64,000 bases of DNA from assembly GCF_016861915.1 (NCBI RefSeq), contig NZ_BOLX01000008.1, positions 26,146 to 90,145 on the forward strand, read 5' to 3'. Below, one piece after another: positions 37,848 to 47,877 of the stretch. Each line of letters opens with the position of its first letter. Within the stretch, counting starts at the first letter, position 1. The notes beneath the pieces were generated by a model, which saw only the letters and a program-made list of their open reading frames with translations, did no database searches and was not told where the DNA came from. A program made the translations under genes and the position numbers. The DNA comes from Apilactobacillus nanyangensis (lineage in GTDB: Bacteria; Bacillota; Bacilli; Lactobacillales; Lactobacillaceae).

Positions 37848-38723
37848 ATGAAGAAAATCAGAAAAGCAATTATCCCAGCAGCAGGTTTAGGAACAAGATT
37901 CCTACCAGAAACTAAGGCGATGCCAAAGGAAATGCTACCAGTAGTTGATAAGCCAGCAATTCAATTGATTGTTGAAGAAGCTATTGAATCTGGTATTACA
38001 GATATCTTAATTATTATTGGTAAGGGTAAACGTGCTATTGAAGATCATTTTGATTCAAACACCGAACTTGAATTGAACCTTGAATCAAAAGGTAAGGAAA
38101 AGATGCTAAAGGCTGTTAAGAAAACTAACGGTTTGAACATTTACTTTAAGCGTCAAGAACATCCTAATGGTTTAGGTGATGCCGTTCACACTGCAAAGAG
38201 CTTCGTTGGTGAGGATCCGTTTGTTATTATGCTAGGAGATGACTTAATGACAGATGAAACTCCATTGACTAAGCAATTAATTGATAGTTATGAAGAAACT
38301 GGTTCATCAACACTTGCTGTTATGAAGGTTCCTCATGAAGATACATCAAAATATGGTGTTATCAATCCAGCTAAAGAAGTTAGAGATGGATTATACGACG
38401 TTACTAATTTTGTTGAAAAGCCAAATCCAGAAGATGCTCCAAGTGATTTAGCAATTATTGGTCGTTACTTATTAACTGCTGACATTTTTGATATTCTTGA
38501 AAACACAAAACCTGGTAAAGGTAATGAAATTCAATTAACTGATGCCATTGATACTTTAAACAAAAAGGGTAAAGTATATGCTCACGAATTTAAGGGTGAA
38601 AGATACGACACTGGTAACAAGTTTGGTTGGTTACAAACTAACATCGAATTTGGTCTACAACATCCAGAAGTTTCTGATGAATTAAAACAATACATCAAGG
38701 ATCTAGCTAAGAAGTTAGATTAA
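37848..38723 (+). CDS. galU: UTP-glucose-1-phosphate uridylyltransferase
   Basis: Makes UDP-glucose for glycolipids, teichoic acid decoration and polysaccharides. The 291-residue protein has the nucleotidyltransferase start [20 protein letters not shown], the lysine motif [19 protein letters not shown], and the GalU-specific [19 protein letters not shown]. It follows gpsA by 43 bases with AGGAG. Confidence 0.96.
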   Translation: MKKIRKAIIPAAGLGTRFLPETKAMPKEMLPVVDKPAIQLIVEEAIESGITDILIIIGKGKRAIEDHFDSNTELELNLESKGKEKMLKAVKKTNGLNIYFKRQEHPNGLGDAVHTAKSFVGEDPFVIMLGDDLMTDETPLTKQLIDSYEETGSSTLAVMKVPHEDTSKYGVINPAKEVRDGLYDVTNFVEKPNPEDAPSDLAIIGRYLLTADIFDILENTKPGKGNEIQLTDAIDTLNKKGKVYAHEFKGERYDTGNKFGWLQTNIEFGLQHPEVSDELKQYIKDLAKKLD

Positions 38724-38758
38724 AATTAGTTTGTGTGCAAATTAATGGACAAATGTTT

Positions 38759-38782
38759 TATATGATAGTAAAGTATCATATA
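38759..38782 (+). promoter_or_regulatory. Perfect 9-base inverted repeat upstream of trxB
   Basis: TATATGATA, six bases, TATCATATA. The dyad includes a possible -10 box (TATGAT) and ends 28 bases before the trxB start. A repressor site or a chance AT-rich palindrome are both possible. Confidence 0.4.
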
Positions 38783-38810
38783 TTAATTCAATGAAAGGAG
38801 GAGCTTAATT

Positions 38811-39731
38811 ATGGAAAAGTATGACGTAATTATTATTGGTGCAGGGCCTGGTGGAATGACTTCTGCACTATATGCTTCTCGTGCAAATTTATCAGTAATG
38901 ATGATTGACCGTGGTATTTACGGTGGTCAAATGAACAATACTGCTGAAATCGAAAACTACCCAGGATTTAAGTCAATTCTAGGACCAGATTTAGCAAAAG
39001 AAATGTATGAAAGTTCTACAAACTTCGGTGCCAAGTATGAATACGGAACTGTAGAATCAATCGAAGATAAAGGTGATTCTAAGATTGTTACTACTGATCA
39101 AGGTAGCTATGAAGCTGCTGCCGTAATCATTGGTACAGGTTCACAATACAGAAAACTAGGCGTTCCTGGTGAAGATGAATATGGTGGAAGAGGTGTCTCA
39201 TACTGTGCCGTATGTGATGGGGCATTCTTCAAGAACCGTGAAGTTGTAGTTGTCGGTGGTGGAGATTCAGCTATCTCTGAAGCATTATACCTAGCAGGTT
39301 TAGCTTCAAAGGTTACTGTTATTCACCGTCGTGATCAACTACGTGCACAAAAGGTTATTCAAGACCGTGCATTTGCTAACGACAAGATTGAATTTATTTG
39401 GGACACTAACGTAACTGAAGTTGTTGGTGACGACATGAAGGTTACTGGTGTTAAGACTATCAACAATAAGACAAACGAAGAAGGCGAAGTTGCCGCTTCA
39501 GGTGTATTTATTTACGTTGGTAACAACCCAATGACCGAACCTTTCAGTAACTTAAACATTACTGACGAAAAGGGTTGGATTAAGACAAACGAACGTATGG
39601 AAACTTCAGTAAAGGGAATCTTTGCTATTGGTGACGTACGTGAAAAAGAATTGAGACAAGTAACTACTGCTGTTGGTGACGGTGGTATTGCTGGTCAAAA
39701 CGCATTTGAATACGTATCTTCATTACACTAA
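38811..39731 (+). CDS. trxB: Thioredoxin-disulfide reductase
   Basis: FAD enzyme that uses NADPH to reduce thioredoxin and, in this class, also NrdH. The 306-residue protein has the FAD motif IIIGAGPGGMTSALYASRA, the redox pair CAVC (C132 and C135), the NADPH motif VVVGGGDSAISEALYLAGL, and the C-terminal FAIGDVREKELRQVTTAVGD. It is monocistronic, with AAAGGAGG before ATG 38811. Confidence 0.97.
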   Translation: MEKYDVIIIGAGPGGMTSALYASRANLSVMMIDRGIYGGQMNNTAEIENYPGFKSILGPDLAKEMYESSTNFGAKYEYGTVESIEDKGDSKIVTTDQGSYEAAAVIIGTGSQYRKLGVPGEDEYGGRGVSYCAVCDGAFFKNREVVVVGGGDSAISEALYLAGLASKVTVIHRRDQLRAQKVIQDRAFANDKIEFIWDTNVTEVVGDDMKVTGVKTINNKTNEEGEVAASGVFIYVGNNPMTEPFSNLNITDEKGWIKTNERMETSVKGIFAIGDVREKELRQVTTAVGDGGIAGQNAFEYVSSLH

Positions 39732-39742
39732 AAAGTGTGATT

Positions 39743-39773
39743 AAAAAGACTGGTCTAAAGGCCAGTCTTTTTT
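39743..39773 (+). terminator. Terminator of trxB
   Basis: AAAAAGACTGGTC pairs with GGCCAGTCTTTTT (one G-U) around TAAA. Confidence 0.88.
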
Positions 39774-39799
39774 GTGCCTACAAGGAGAACATTAGTTTT

Positions 39800-39835
39800 A
39801 GAAAGTTTGTTCGTATGTTAAAATATTATTAAACT
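39800..39835 (+). promoter_or_regulatory. Promoter of uvrBA with LexA-like box
   Basis: -35 TTGTTC (39807-39812), 17-base spacer, -10 TAAACT (39830-39835). Overlapping the -35 is AGAAAGTTTGTTCG (39800-39813), which matches most of the Gram-positive LexA/DinR consensus CGAACrnryGTTYG but has changes in the left arm. SOS control of uvrBA is known in Bacillus; here it is tentative. Confidence 0.5.
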
Positions 39836-39884
39836 AAAGTGAATGAGCCTAGAGCTCCGAGTTAAAAACAAAGGAGGACTTTGT

Positions 39885-41897
39885 TTGGAAATAAAACGTG
39901 AAGAGAACAATAAATTTGATTTAGTCTCGAAATACAAACCTACTGGAGACCAACCTGAAGCAATTAGTAAGTTAACTAAGGGTGTTTTGGATGGTCAAAA
40001 GAACCAAATCTTATTAGGTGCCACTGGGACTGGTAAGACATTTACCATTTCTAATGTGATTAAAAACGTTAATAAGCCCACATTGATTTTGTCTCATAAT
40101 AAGACACTTGCTGGACAACTATACAGCGAATTTAAGGAATTCTTCCCGAACAATGCGGTTGAATACTTTGTCAGTTATTATGATTACTATCAACCTGAAG
40201 CTTATGTTCCATCAAGTGACACATACATTGAAAAGGATTCTTCGATTAACGATGAAATTGATAAACTTCGTCATGCTGCTACTAACTCATTGCTTACCAG
40301 AAATGATGTTATTATCGTTGCATCCGTTTCATCGATCTTTGGATTAGGTAGTCCTAAGGAATACTACAAGCACACCATTCCATTGAGTGTTGGCCAACAA
40401 ATTGAAAGAGATGAACTACTTAGAAAGTTAGTCGAAATTCAATTTGATAGAAACGATATCGATTTCCAACGTGGTCGTTTCAGAGTCCATGGGGACGTTG
40501 TCGATATTTTCCCTGCTTCTGGGGACCAACATGCATACCGAGTTGAATTCTTCGGTGATGAAATTGATTCAATTAAAGAAATCGATACATTAACCGGTGA
40601 GTTCATCGGTAAGAAAGACGATATTATTATCTTCCCTGCGACCCACTTCTTAACCGATGATCAAAACATGGATCACGCTTTGAAGGGTATCAAGGAAGAA
40701 ATGAAGGAACAAGTTGCCGAATTCGAAAAAGAGGGTAAGCTATTAGAAGCCCAACGTTTGAAGCAACGTACCACTTATGATATCGAAATGATGGCCGAAA
40801 TGGGTTACACCAACGGGATTGAAAATTATTCTAGATACATGGATAACAGGAAACCTGGTGAAGCCCCTTACACATTATTAGATTTCTTCCCCGACGATTA
40901 CTTGTTAGTTGTCGATGAATCTCACCAAACATTGCCACAAGTCGGTGGAATGTACAACGGTGATAAGGCCAGAAAAGAACGTTTAATTGAATATGGATTC
41001 AGACTACCAAGTGCTTTGGACAACCGTCCATTGAAGATGCCTGAATTCAAAGAACGTGTTAACCAAGCAATCTACATGTCAGCCACTCCTGGTCCACGTG
41101 AACTAGAAGAAACCGCTGAAAAGAACATCGTTCAACAAATCATTCGACCAACCGGACTATTGGATCCAACTGTTGAAGTGCGTCCAATCATGGGTCAAAT
41201 GGATGACTTAGTTGGCGAAATTAATGAAAGAATTGCCAAGAATGAAAGAACCTTTGTAACCACCTTAACCAAGAAGATGTCCGAAGATTTAACCGACTAT
41301 CTAAAGGACTTAGGAATCAAGGTTGCATACCTTCATTCAGACGTTAAGACGCTGGAACGTACTAAGATTATTCGTGACCTTCGTTTAGGTAAATACGATG
41401 TATTAGTAGGGATTAACCTTCTAAGAGAAGGAATTGACGTTCCTGAAGTATCATTGGTTGCCATTTTGGATGCAGATAAAGAAGGTTTCCTAAGAAATGA
41501 ACGTTCATTAATTCAAACAATTGGTCGTGCTGCCAGAAATGAAAATGGTGCGGTTATTATGTATGCCGATAACATGACTGATTCAATGCAAAAGGCGATT
41601 GACGAAACCGCAAGAAGAAGAAGTATTCAAAAGAAATACAACGAAGACCATGGTATTACACCACATACCATCAAGAAGCCAATTAGAGACCTTATTAGTT
41701 ACGACAATAATAAGAATGACGATTCTTCAGAAGAGCACTCATTTGTTGAATCAGACTTCCAAAAGCTATCTAAGAAGGATCAAAAGCAAATGATTGAAAC
41801 ATTGACCAAGGAAATGAAGCATGCAGCTGCTAAACTCGATTTCGAAAAGGCGGCAGCTTTGCGTGATACTGTCATGGAATTAAAGGGTCAAATGTAA
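39885..41897 (+). CDS. uvrB: Excinuclease ABC subunit B
   Basis: Damage-verification helicase of nucleotide excision repair. From TTG 39885 (after AAAGGAGG) it is 670 residues. It has Walker [11 protein letters not shown] (43-52), the beta-hairpin region [24 protein letters not shown] in [26 protein letters not shown], and a C-terminal UVR domain ([16 protein letters not shown]). An ATG at 39843 in frame would add 14 residues across the ribosome-binding site and is rejected. uvrA follows in 13 bases. Confidence 0.97.
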   Translation: MEIKREENNKFDLVSKYKPTGDQPEAISKLTKGVLDGQKNQILLGATGTGKTFTISNVIKNVNKPTLILSHNKTLAGQLYSEFKEFFPNNAVEYFVSYYDYYQPEAYVPSSDTYIEKDSSINDEIDKLRHAATNSLLTRNDVIIVASVSSIFGLGSPKEYYKHTIPLSVGQQIERDELLRKLVEIQFDRNDIDFQRGRFRVHGDVVDIFPASGDQHAYRVEFFGDEIDSIKEIDTLTGEFIGKKDDIIIFPATHFLTDDQNMDHALKGIKEEMKEQVAEFEKEGKLLEAQRLKQRTTYDIEMMAEMGYTNGIENYSRYMDNRKPGEAPYTLLDFFPDDYLLVVDESHQTLPQVGGMYNGDKARKERLIEYGFRLPSALDNRPLKMPEFKERVNQAIYMSATPGPRELEETAEKNIVQQIIRPTGLLDPTVEVRPIMGQMDDLVGEINERIAKNERTFVTTLTKKMSEDLTDYLKDLGIKVAYLHSDVKTLERTKIIRDLRLGKYDVLVGINLLREGIDVPEVSLVAILDADKEGFLRNERSLIQTIGRAARNENGAVIMYADNMTDSMQKAIDETARRRSIQKKYNEDHGITPHTIKKPIRDLISYDNNKNDDSSEEHSFVESDFQKLSKKDQKQMIETLTKEMKHAAAKLDFEKAAALRDTVMELKGQM

Positions 41898-41910
41898 GGG
41901 GGGCAAAAAC

Positions 41911-44766
41911 TTGCAAAACGATAAAATTGTCATTAAAGGTGCCAGAGCACATAACTTAAAAGACATCAGTGTTGAAATTCCTAAGAACAAATTGACTGTT
42001 ATGACCGGTTTATCAGGTTCAGGAAAGAGTTCATTGGCATTCGATACACTATATGCTGAAGGACAACGTCGATACGTTGAAAGTTTGTCTTCATACGCAC
42101 GTCAATTCTTGGGTCAAATGGACAAACCGGACGTAGATTCAATCGAAGGATTGAGTCCAGCGATTGCGATTGATCAAAAAACCACTTCCAAGAATCCACG
42201 TTCAACAGTCGGAACCGTTACTGAAATTAACGATTACTTTAGATTACTATGGGCACGTGTTGGAACACCAATCTGTCCAAACGATGGAACCAAGATTACT
42301 AGGCAATCAATTGATCAAATGATTGATGAAGTTCTTGCTCTTCCGGAAAGAACCAAGCTGCAAATCTTATCTCCCGTGGTTAGACAACAAAGGGGTCAAC
42401 ACAAGAAGGTTATCGATAAGATCAAGCGTGAAGGCTTCGTTAGATACCGTGCAGACGGTGAAGTTCACGAAATCGAAGATGATGTTAAACTAGACAAGAA
42501 CAAGTATCATGACATCGAAATCGTTGTTGATAGAATCATCGTTAAAGATGGTATCAAATCACGTTTATCAGATTCACTTGAAACCGCATTGAGGCTAAGT
42601 GATGGTTACGCCGTTGCCGACTTGATGGGTAAGGGTGACAACCTAATTTTCTCCGAACACTATGCATGTCCACTTTGTGGGTTTACCGTTAGTGAATTGG
42701 AACCACGTCTATTCTCATTCAACTCACCAATCGGCGCTTGTCCAAGCTGTGATGGTTTAGGGATTAAACTAGAAGTAGATGAAAGTTTAGTTGTTCCTGA
42801 CAAGGATAAGACATTAAACGAAGGGGCAATCGAACCATGGAATCCGATTAGTTCCAAGTTCTACCCAAGCTTACTAGAGCAAGCTTGTGAAGCATTTGGT
42901 ATCGATATGGATACTCCATTTAAAAAGTTGCCTAAGAAGCAACGTGACCTAATTTTATACGGTTCAAACGGAAAAAAATTCCATTTCCACTTCAACAGTA
43001 ACTTTGGTGGTATCAGAGACACTGATGCACCTTTTGAAGGGGTTATTAACAACATTGACCGTCGTTACAAGGAAACTAACAGTGACTTTACTAGGGATCA
43101 AATGCGTCTATATATGACTGAATTAACATGTCAAACCTGTCACGGTTTCCGTTTAAACAAGGAAGCATTAAGTGTGAAGGTTGACGGTTTAAATATTAGT
43201 GAAGCAACCGATTTAGACGTTGTTAAGGAACTAAACTTCTTTTCTCAATTGAAGTTCGGTGAAAAGGATAGCGTCGTTGCTAAACCAATCCTAAAGGAAA
43301 TTATCGATCGATTAACTTTCTTGAAGAATGTTGGACTGGACTATCTAACACTTTCCAGAACTGCCGGAACTCTATCTGGTGGTGAATCTCAACGTATTCG
43401 TTTAGCCACTCAAATTGGATCAAACCTATCAGGAGTGCTATACGTATTGGACGAACCATCAATTGGTTTACACCAACGTGATAACGACCGTTTGATTTCT
43501 TCACTAAAATCAATGCGTGACTTGGGTAATACCCTAGTTGTCGTAGAACACGGTGAAGACACTCAACGCTCAGCTGATTACATCGTTGATATCGGACCGG
43601 GTGCCGGAACCAATGGTGGTAAGGTGATGGCTGTCGGAACTCCTGATGAAGTTGCTCAAAACGACAACTCACTAACTGGTCAATACCTATCAGGTAAGAA
43701 GTTCGTTCCTGTTCCATTGAATCGTCGCAAGGGTAACGGTAAGAAGATTAAGGTTACCGGAGCTTCTGAAAATAACTTAAAGAACGTTACAGCAGAAATT
43801 CCATTAGGTGAATTTAACGTTGTAACTGGTGTTTCAGGTTCGGGTAAATCAACATTAATTAATCGCATTGTTAAACGTGCCATTGCCCAAAAGTTAAACC
43901 ATAACTCTGAAAAACCAGGTAAGTACAAGTCAATCTCTGGTTACAAGAATATCGATAAGCTAATTAACATTGACCAAAGCCCAATCGGAAGAACTCCTCG
44001 TAGTAATCCTGCTACTTATACCGGAGTATTTGATGACATTAGAACATTGTTTGCTGAAACCAACGAAGCTAAACTTCGTGGCTACCAAAAGGGTCGTTTC
44101 AGTTTCAATGTTAAGGGTGGTCGTTGTGAAACTTGTCATGGGGATGGAATCCTAAAGATTGAAATGAACTTCCTACCAGATGTTTACGTACCTTGTGAAG
44201 TTTGCCATGGAAAACGTTATAATGCTGAAACACTGGAAGTAGAATATAAGGGTAAGAACATTTCCGATGTCTTAGATATGACTGTGGATCAAGCACTTGA
44301 TTTCTTCTCTTCAATTCCAAAGATTACTAGAAAACTAGAAACTATTGATGAAGTAGGCCTTGGCTATGTTCAACTTGGCCAATCAGCAACTACCTTGTCT
44401 GGTGGGGAAGCCCAAAGAATGAAGCTGGCTTCTGAACTATACAAGAAGTCAGCTGGAAACAACTTGTACATCTTAGATGAACCAACCATTGGTTTACACA
44501 CAGATGATATCAATCGTTTGCTAGTTGTCCTGCACGAACTAGTCGAACAAGGCAATACTGTTTTAATTATCGAACATAACCTAGACGTGATTAAGACAGC
44601 TGATCACATTATCGACTTAGGACCTGAAGGAGGAGATGGTGGTGGTGAAATCATTGCTACTGGAACCCCTGAAGAAATCGTGAAGGTCAAGGAAAGTTAT
44701 ACTGGTCAATACTTAAAGCCAGTCTTAGAACGTGATACCAAACGAACTAAAGAAGCAAGAAAATAA
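41911..44766 (+). CDS. uvrA: Excinuclease ABC subunit A
   Basis: Damage-recognition ATPase that loads UvrB. The 951-residue protein has two ABC domains with Walker [21 protein letters not shown] and [11 protein letters not shown], the signatures [12 protein letters not shown] and [12 protein letters not shown], and zinc-finger cysteines (CPLCGF with [14 protein letters not shown] with CEVCHG). It starts at TTG 41911 after AGGGGGG. It ends at a strong terminator; the rapZ gene expected next is absent. Confidence 0.97.
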   Translation: MQNDKIVIKGARAHNLKDISVEIPKNKLTVMTGLSGSGKSSLAFDTLYAEGQRRYVESLSSYARQFLGQMDKPDVDSIEGLSPAIAIDQKTTSKNPRSTVGTVTEINDYFRLLWARVGTPICPNDGTKITRQSIDQMIDEVLALPERTKLQILSPVVRQQRGQHKKVIDKIKREGFVRYRADGEVHEIEDDVKLDKNKYHDIEIVVDRIIVKDGIKSRLSDSLETALRLSDGYAVADLMGKGDNLIFSEHYACPLCGFTVSELEPRLFSFNSPIGACPSCDGLGIKLEVDESLVVPDKDKTLNEGAIEPWNPISSKFYPSLLEQACEAFGIDMDTPFKKLPKKQRDLILYGSNGKKFHFHFNSNFGGIRDTDAPFEGVINNIDRRYKETNSDFTRDQMRLYMTELTCQTCHGFRLNKEALSVKVDGLNISEATDLDVVKELNFFSQLKFGEKDSVVAKPILKEIIDRLTFLKNVGLDYLTLSRTAGTLSGGESQRIRLATQIGSNLSGVLYVLDEPSIGLHQRDNDRLISSLKSMRDLGNTLVVVEHGEDTQRSADYIVDIGPGAGTNGGKVMAVGTPDEVAQNDNSLTGQYLSGKKFVPVPLNRRKGNGKKIKVTGASENNLKNVTAEIPLGEFNVVTGVSGSGKSTLINRIVKRAIAQKLNHNSEKPGKYKSISGYKNIDKLINIDQSPIGRTPRSNPATYTGVFDDIRTLFAETNEAKLRGYQKGRFSFNVKGGRCETCHGDGILKIEMNFLPDVYVPCEVCHGKRYNAETLEVEYKGKNISDVLDMTVDQALDFFSSIPKITRKLETIDEVGLGYVQLGQSATTLSGGEAQRMKLASELYKKSAGNNLYILDEPTIGLHTDDINRLLVVLHELVEQGNTVLIIEHNLDVIKTADHIIDLGPEGGDGGGEIIATGTPEEIVKVKESYTGQYLKPVLERDTKRTKEARK

Positions 44767-44791
44767 AAAAAGCGTGATGACACGCTTTTTT
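44766..44791 (+). terminator. Terminator of uvrBA
   Basis: AAAAAAGCGTG pairs with CACGCTTTTTT around ATGA, overlapping the last base of uvrA. Confidence 0.9.
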
Positions 44792-44804
44792 ATTTGCCTT
44801 TGAA

Positions 44805-44833
44805 ATGACACGCCCGGGTATGTGTGTTATACT
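44805..44833 (+). promoter_or_regulatory. Promoter of yvcK-whiA
   Basis: -35 ATGACA (44805-44810), 17-base spacer, -10 TATACT (44828-44833). It replaces the usual read-through from rapZ. Confidence 0.65.
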
Positions 44834-44870
44834 TTCTTAGTTGAAAAAATTGAAAGGAGGAAACGATTTG

Positions 44871-45857
44871 ATGAAAGACAATCAAGCCAGAAAAAACGTT
44901 GTCGTAATCGGTGGTGGAACTGGTTTACCAGTTATCTTAAATAATCTAAAAAACGAAAATGTCGACATCACCGCGATTGTTAACATATCAGATGACGGTG
45001 GATCATCAGGTCGTTTGCGCAATGAAATTAATATTGTTCCTCCTGGAGATATTCGAAATGTCTTAGTATCGCTATCTAATTTGTCAAAAGACAAACTGGA
45101 CTTATTTCAATACCGTTTTAAAAAGGGCGATCATTTCTTGTCTGAACATTCGTTAGGTAACTTAATCATTGCCGCGATGACTGAAATGAAGGGTGATGTG
45201 AATATTGCCGTTGAAGCACTAAGTCAGATGATGGAAATAACTGGAAAAATTTATCCAGCCACTAACGAGAAGTTACAGCTATGCGCTGAATTCGATGATG
45301 GTTCAACCATGACTGGAGAATACGAGATTACCTATGCGGATAAAAAAATTAACCGCGTTTGGGTAGAATCCAGTGACAATCAAGATGAAATCCCACATGC
45401 TAACCAAAAGGTCATTGATGCCATTTTGGCTGCAGACCAAATTGTGTTAGGGCCAGGCAGTCTATTCACCAGCATCTTGCCAAACCTAATGATTAAGAAC
45501 CTAGGAGAGGCTGTTTTAGCGTCTAAAGCACAGGTAGTATACATTTGTAATATCATGACGCAAAAGGGTGAAACTGACCGTTTTTCAGACGCTCAGCATG
45601 TTGAAGTGCTGAACCGTCACATGAAGTCCAACTTCATTGATATCGTAATCGTAAACAAACAACCAGTTGATACCGATTTAATTAATCGAGAAGTTTTTAA
45701 CGAGATTGAAAATCCGGTTAAACACGATGAAAAAGCAATTAAGGCAATGGGATGTCAATGCATCTATGATGACTTCTTAATGCTAAGTCACCAAGGGGCA
45801 TTTCATGACGGAAAAAAAGTTGCCGATACATTATTCAAACTGGTTTCAAAAAGATAG
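44871..45857 (+). CDS. yvcK: Gluconeogenesis/cell-shape factor YvcK (CofD family)
   Basis: UDP-sugar-binding protein needed in Bacillus for growth on gluconeogenic carbon sources and for normal cell shape. The 328-residue product has the family start VVVIGGGTGLPVIL, the ISDDGGSSGRLR motif, PPGDIRNVLVSLS, and LGPGSLFTSILPNL. The start is ATG 44871 or TTG 44868; both follow AAAGGAGG. It is followed in 11 bases by whiA. Its usual upstream partner rapZ is missing from this locus. Confidence 0.93.
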   Translation: MKDNQARKNVVVIGGGTGLPVILNNLKNENVDITAIVNISDDGGSSGRLRNEINIVPPGDIRNVLVSLSNLSKDKLDLFQYRFKKGDHFLSEHSLGNLIIAAMTEMKGDVNIAVEALSQMMEITGKIYPATNEKLQLCAEFDDGSTMTGEYEITYADKKINRVWVESSDNQDEIPHANQKVIDAILAADQIVLGPGSLFTSILPNLMIKNLGEAVLASKAQVVYICNIMTQKGETDRFSDAQHVEVLNRHMKSNFIDIVIVNKQPVDTDLINREVFNEIENPVKHDEKAIKAMGCQCIYDDFLMLSHQGAFHDGKKVADTLFKLVSKR

Positions 45858-45868
45858 GATGATTAAAA

Positions 45869-46807
45869 ATGTCATACGCAAGTGACGTAAAAAAGGAGCT
45901 AACGACTCTAGAAGTTCATAAGGAAAACGCCAAGGCAGAACTAATGGCGCTAATTCGAATGAATGGTTCGATTTCGTTAGCCAATCGCAAAATTATTTTA
46001 AATATTCAAACAGAAAATCCAGCCATCGCGCGTCGTATCTACAAATTAATTTTAGAATTTTACGAGGTGGAAAGTAAGCTTGTTGTTAGAAAGAAAATGA
46101 AGTTAAACAAGAACAATGTTTACGTCGTAAGAATTGCTAACCAAGCTCAAGCAATCCTAGATGATTTAGGGATTTTTGATAACTACCAAATCGTTGAAAG
46201 AGTGCCAATCGAGTTACTAAAGGATGATTCTCAAGTGAGATCATATTTAAGAGGGGCATTTTTAGCTGGAGGTTCAGTTAATAATCCTGAAACTTCTAGA
46301 TATCATCTAGAAATCTACTCATTGTACGAAGAACACAATGACATGATTTCTGAAATGATGAATAAATACGAATTGAATTCAAGAACAACCGATCGAAGAA
46401 GTGGATACATCACATACTTGAAGGAAGCAGAAAAGATTGCTAACTTCTTGCAACTAATTGGTGCAACCAATGCGATGTTGAAATTTGAAGATGTCAGAAT
46501 TATGCGTGATATGAGAAATTCTGTGAATAGATTAGTAAACTGTGAAAATGCTAATATGAACAAGGTTGCTAATGCATCAACTAAGCAAATTTCTAATATT
46601 CAATTCATTGATGATACAGTTGGTTTAGATAAGCTGCCTGAAAAACTATACGAAGTGGCCATTACTAGAATTAAGATGCCTGAGGTTAGTTTGAAGGAAC
46701 TAAGTGAATCATTGCCAAGTGGTCCAATTTCCAAGTCTGGGATTAACCATCGTTTGAGAAAAATCAACGAATTCGCTGATAAAATCAGAGAAGAAGCTGT
46801 TTCATAA
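45869..46807 (+). CDS. whiA: DNA-binding protein WhiA
   Basis: A LAGLIDADG-like protein fused to a helix-turn-helix. In Bacillus it affects cell division and chromosome segregation. The 312-residue product begins [24 protein letters not shown], has [18 protein letters not shown] in the homing-endonuclease-like domain, and ends with the HTH segment [26 protein letters not shown] (about residues 271-296). It closes the yvcK-whiA pair. Confidence 0.95.
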   Translation: MSYASDVKKELTTLEVHKENAKAELMALIRMNGSISLANRKIILNIQTENPAIARRIYKLILEFYEVESKLVVRKKMKLNKNNVYVVRIANQAQAILDDLGIFDNYQIVERVPIELLKDDSQVRSYLRGAFLAGGSVNNPETSRYHLEIYSLYEEHNDMISEMMNKYELNSRTTDRRSGYITYLKEAEKIANFLQLIGATNAMLKFEDVRIMRDMRNSVNRLVNCENANMNKVANASTKQISNIQFIDDTVGLDKLPEKLYEVAITRIKMPEVSLKELSESLPSGPISKSGINHRLRKINEFADKIREEAVS

Positions 46808-46818
46808 AACAAGCACAA

Positions 46819-46850
46819 AAAAAGACGTTAACCGAAGTTAACGTCTTTTT
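46819..46850 (+). terminator. Bidirectional terminator whiA / clpP
   Basis: A perfect 14-base-pair stem AAAAAGACGTTAAC/GTTAACGTCTTTTT with a CGAA tetraloop lies between two convergent genes. Confidence 0.93.
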
Positions 46851-46859
46851 ATTATCTAA

Positions 46860-47453
46860 TTATTTTCTTTCAGAACTGTTAGTCATGATACTATCAATCA
46901 ATCCATAGTCGACAGCTTCTTGAGCACTTAAGTACTTATCACGTTCAGTATCTAGGTTAACCTTTTCAATTGATTGACCTGAGTTTTGAGCTAAGATTTC
47001 GTTGATCATCTTTCTAGTCTTTAAGATTGATTCGGCAGCGATGGCAATTTCAGTTTGTTGACCTTGAGCACCACCAGAAGGTTGGTGAATCAATACTTCA
47101 GAGTGAGGTAGAGCAAAACGCTTACCCTTGGTACCTGAAGAAGCCAAGACACTGGCCATTGATGCAGCCATACCCATAACGATAGTTTGAACATCAGCCT
47201 TGATGAATTGCATAGTGTCGTAAATTGCCATACCGGCAGTTACAACACCACCAGGTGAGTTGATGTATAAGTAGATGTCTTTTTCAGAATCTTGTGCATC
47301 TAGGAATAATAATTGAGCAATGATGGTGTTTGCCATGTTGTCTTCAATTGGACCAGATAACATAATAATTCTGTCTTTTAATAATCTTGAGTAAATGTCA
47401 TATGCGCGTTCACCGTTAGATGATTGTTCAATGACAGTTGGGACTAAATTCAT
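46860..47453 (-). CDS. clpP: ATP-dependent Clp protease proteolytic subunit
   Basis: Barrel peptidase that degrades proteins fed by Clp ATPases. From ATG 47453 (GGGAGG site) it is 197 residues with the complete triad Ser98 (GMAASMAS), His123 ([11 protein letters not shown]) and Asp172 (TERDKYLS). An earlier in-frame codon would add eight residues and overlap the ribosome-binding site. A CtsR operator lies in its promoter, so heat and misfolding stress should induce it. Confidence 0.97.
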   Translation of the reverse strand: MNLVPTVIEQSSNGERAYDIYSRLLKDRIIMLSGPIEDNMANTIIAQLLFLDAQDSEKDIYLYINSPGGVVTAGMAIYDTMQFIKADVQTIVMGMAASMASVLASSGTKGKRFALPHSEVLIHQPSGGAQGQQTEIAIAAESILKTRKMINEILAQNSGQSIEKVNLDTERDKYLSAQEAVDYGLIDSIMTNSSERK

Positions 47454-47487
47454 AATTTTATCCTCCCTTGCTTTCAATTCAATTTGA

Positions 47488-47526
47488 ATTATATTAATTT
47501 TATCTCAATGGTCAATTAAGGTCAAA
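47488..47526 (-). promoter_or_regulatory. clpP promoter with CtsR operator
   Basis: On the plus strand GGTCAATTAAGGTCAAA (47510-47526) is a CtsR heptad direct repeat with three-base spacing. Read on the minus strand, each heptad supplies a -35 box: TTGACC with 16 bases to TATAAT (47488-47493), and TTGACC with 17 bases to TAAAAT (47497-47502). CtsR binding would block RNA polymerase directly. Confidence 0.85.
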
Positions 47527-47551
47527 TGATTTTATCTGACTTAATCACCAA

Positions 47552-47623
47552 TGCATCTGGAGGGAATCGAACCCCCATCGAAAGAACCGGAATCTTTAGT
47601 GCTATCCATTACACTACAGATGC
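47552..47623 (-). tRNA. tRNA-Arg (anticodon CCG)
   Basis: The minus strand folds as a 72-base cloverleaf. The acceptor stem is GCATCTG/CAGATGC, with a D-arm (GTGTAATGGATAGCAC), anticodon stem AAAGA/TCTTT with loop TTCCGGT (anticodon CCG, reading CGG), and T-arm with GGTTCGATTCC. The discriminator base is A and CCA is not encoded. It lies upstream of clpP on the same strand with no terminator between, so read-through into clpP is conceivable. Confidence 0.93.
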
Positions 47624-47638
47624 ATTTCAACAGGTTAA

Positions 47639-47667
47639 ACTATAAATGAAAAGGGGGTTAAATTCAA
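47639..47667 (-). promoter_or_regulatory. Promoter of tRNA-Arg
   Basis: Minus strand -35 TTGAAT (47662-47667), 17-base spacer, -10 TATAGT (47639-47644), 16 bases ahead of the tRNA. Confidence 0.6.
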
Positions 47668-47689
47668 GAAACACACTGAGTTAATTGAT

Positions 47690-47718
47690 TTGCAAACTAA
47701 AATTAGCACTGATATACT
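47690..47718 (+). promoter_or_regulatory. Promoter of gapA
   Basis: -35 TTGCAA (47690-47695), 17-base spacer, -10 TATACT (47713-47718). It implies a leader of about 150 bases that holds a hairpin with a T-run. Confidence 0.65.
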
Positions 47719-47741
47719 TAGAGTGTAAGGATTTGATACAG

Positions 47742-47778
47742 AAAATAACTGTTACAAATTAGTACTGGTTATTTTTTT
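47742..47778 (+). terminator. Possible leader terminator upstream of gapA
   Basis: AAAATAAC (47742-47749) pairs with GTTATTTT (47768-47775), with an inner TAC/GTA pair and a run of seven T ending at 47778. It lies about 20 bases after the predicted start site and 100 bases before gapA. Weak stem; role uncertain. Confidence 0.4.
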
Positions 47779-47877
47779 AAAATTACTGAGCATGTATTAT
47801 AGACTGATCGGTAAAAAAGTAGTAGTATTTAATCCGTACGTAGTACTCAAATTTATTTCTCTAGGAGGAAAACAGTT

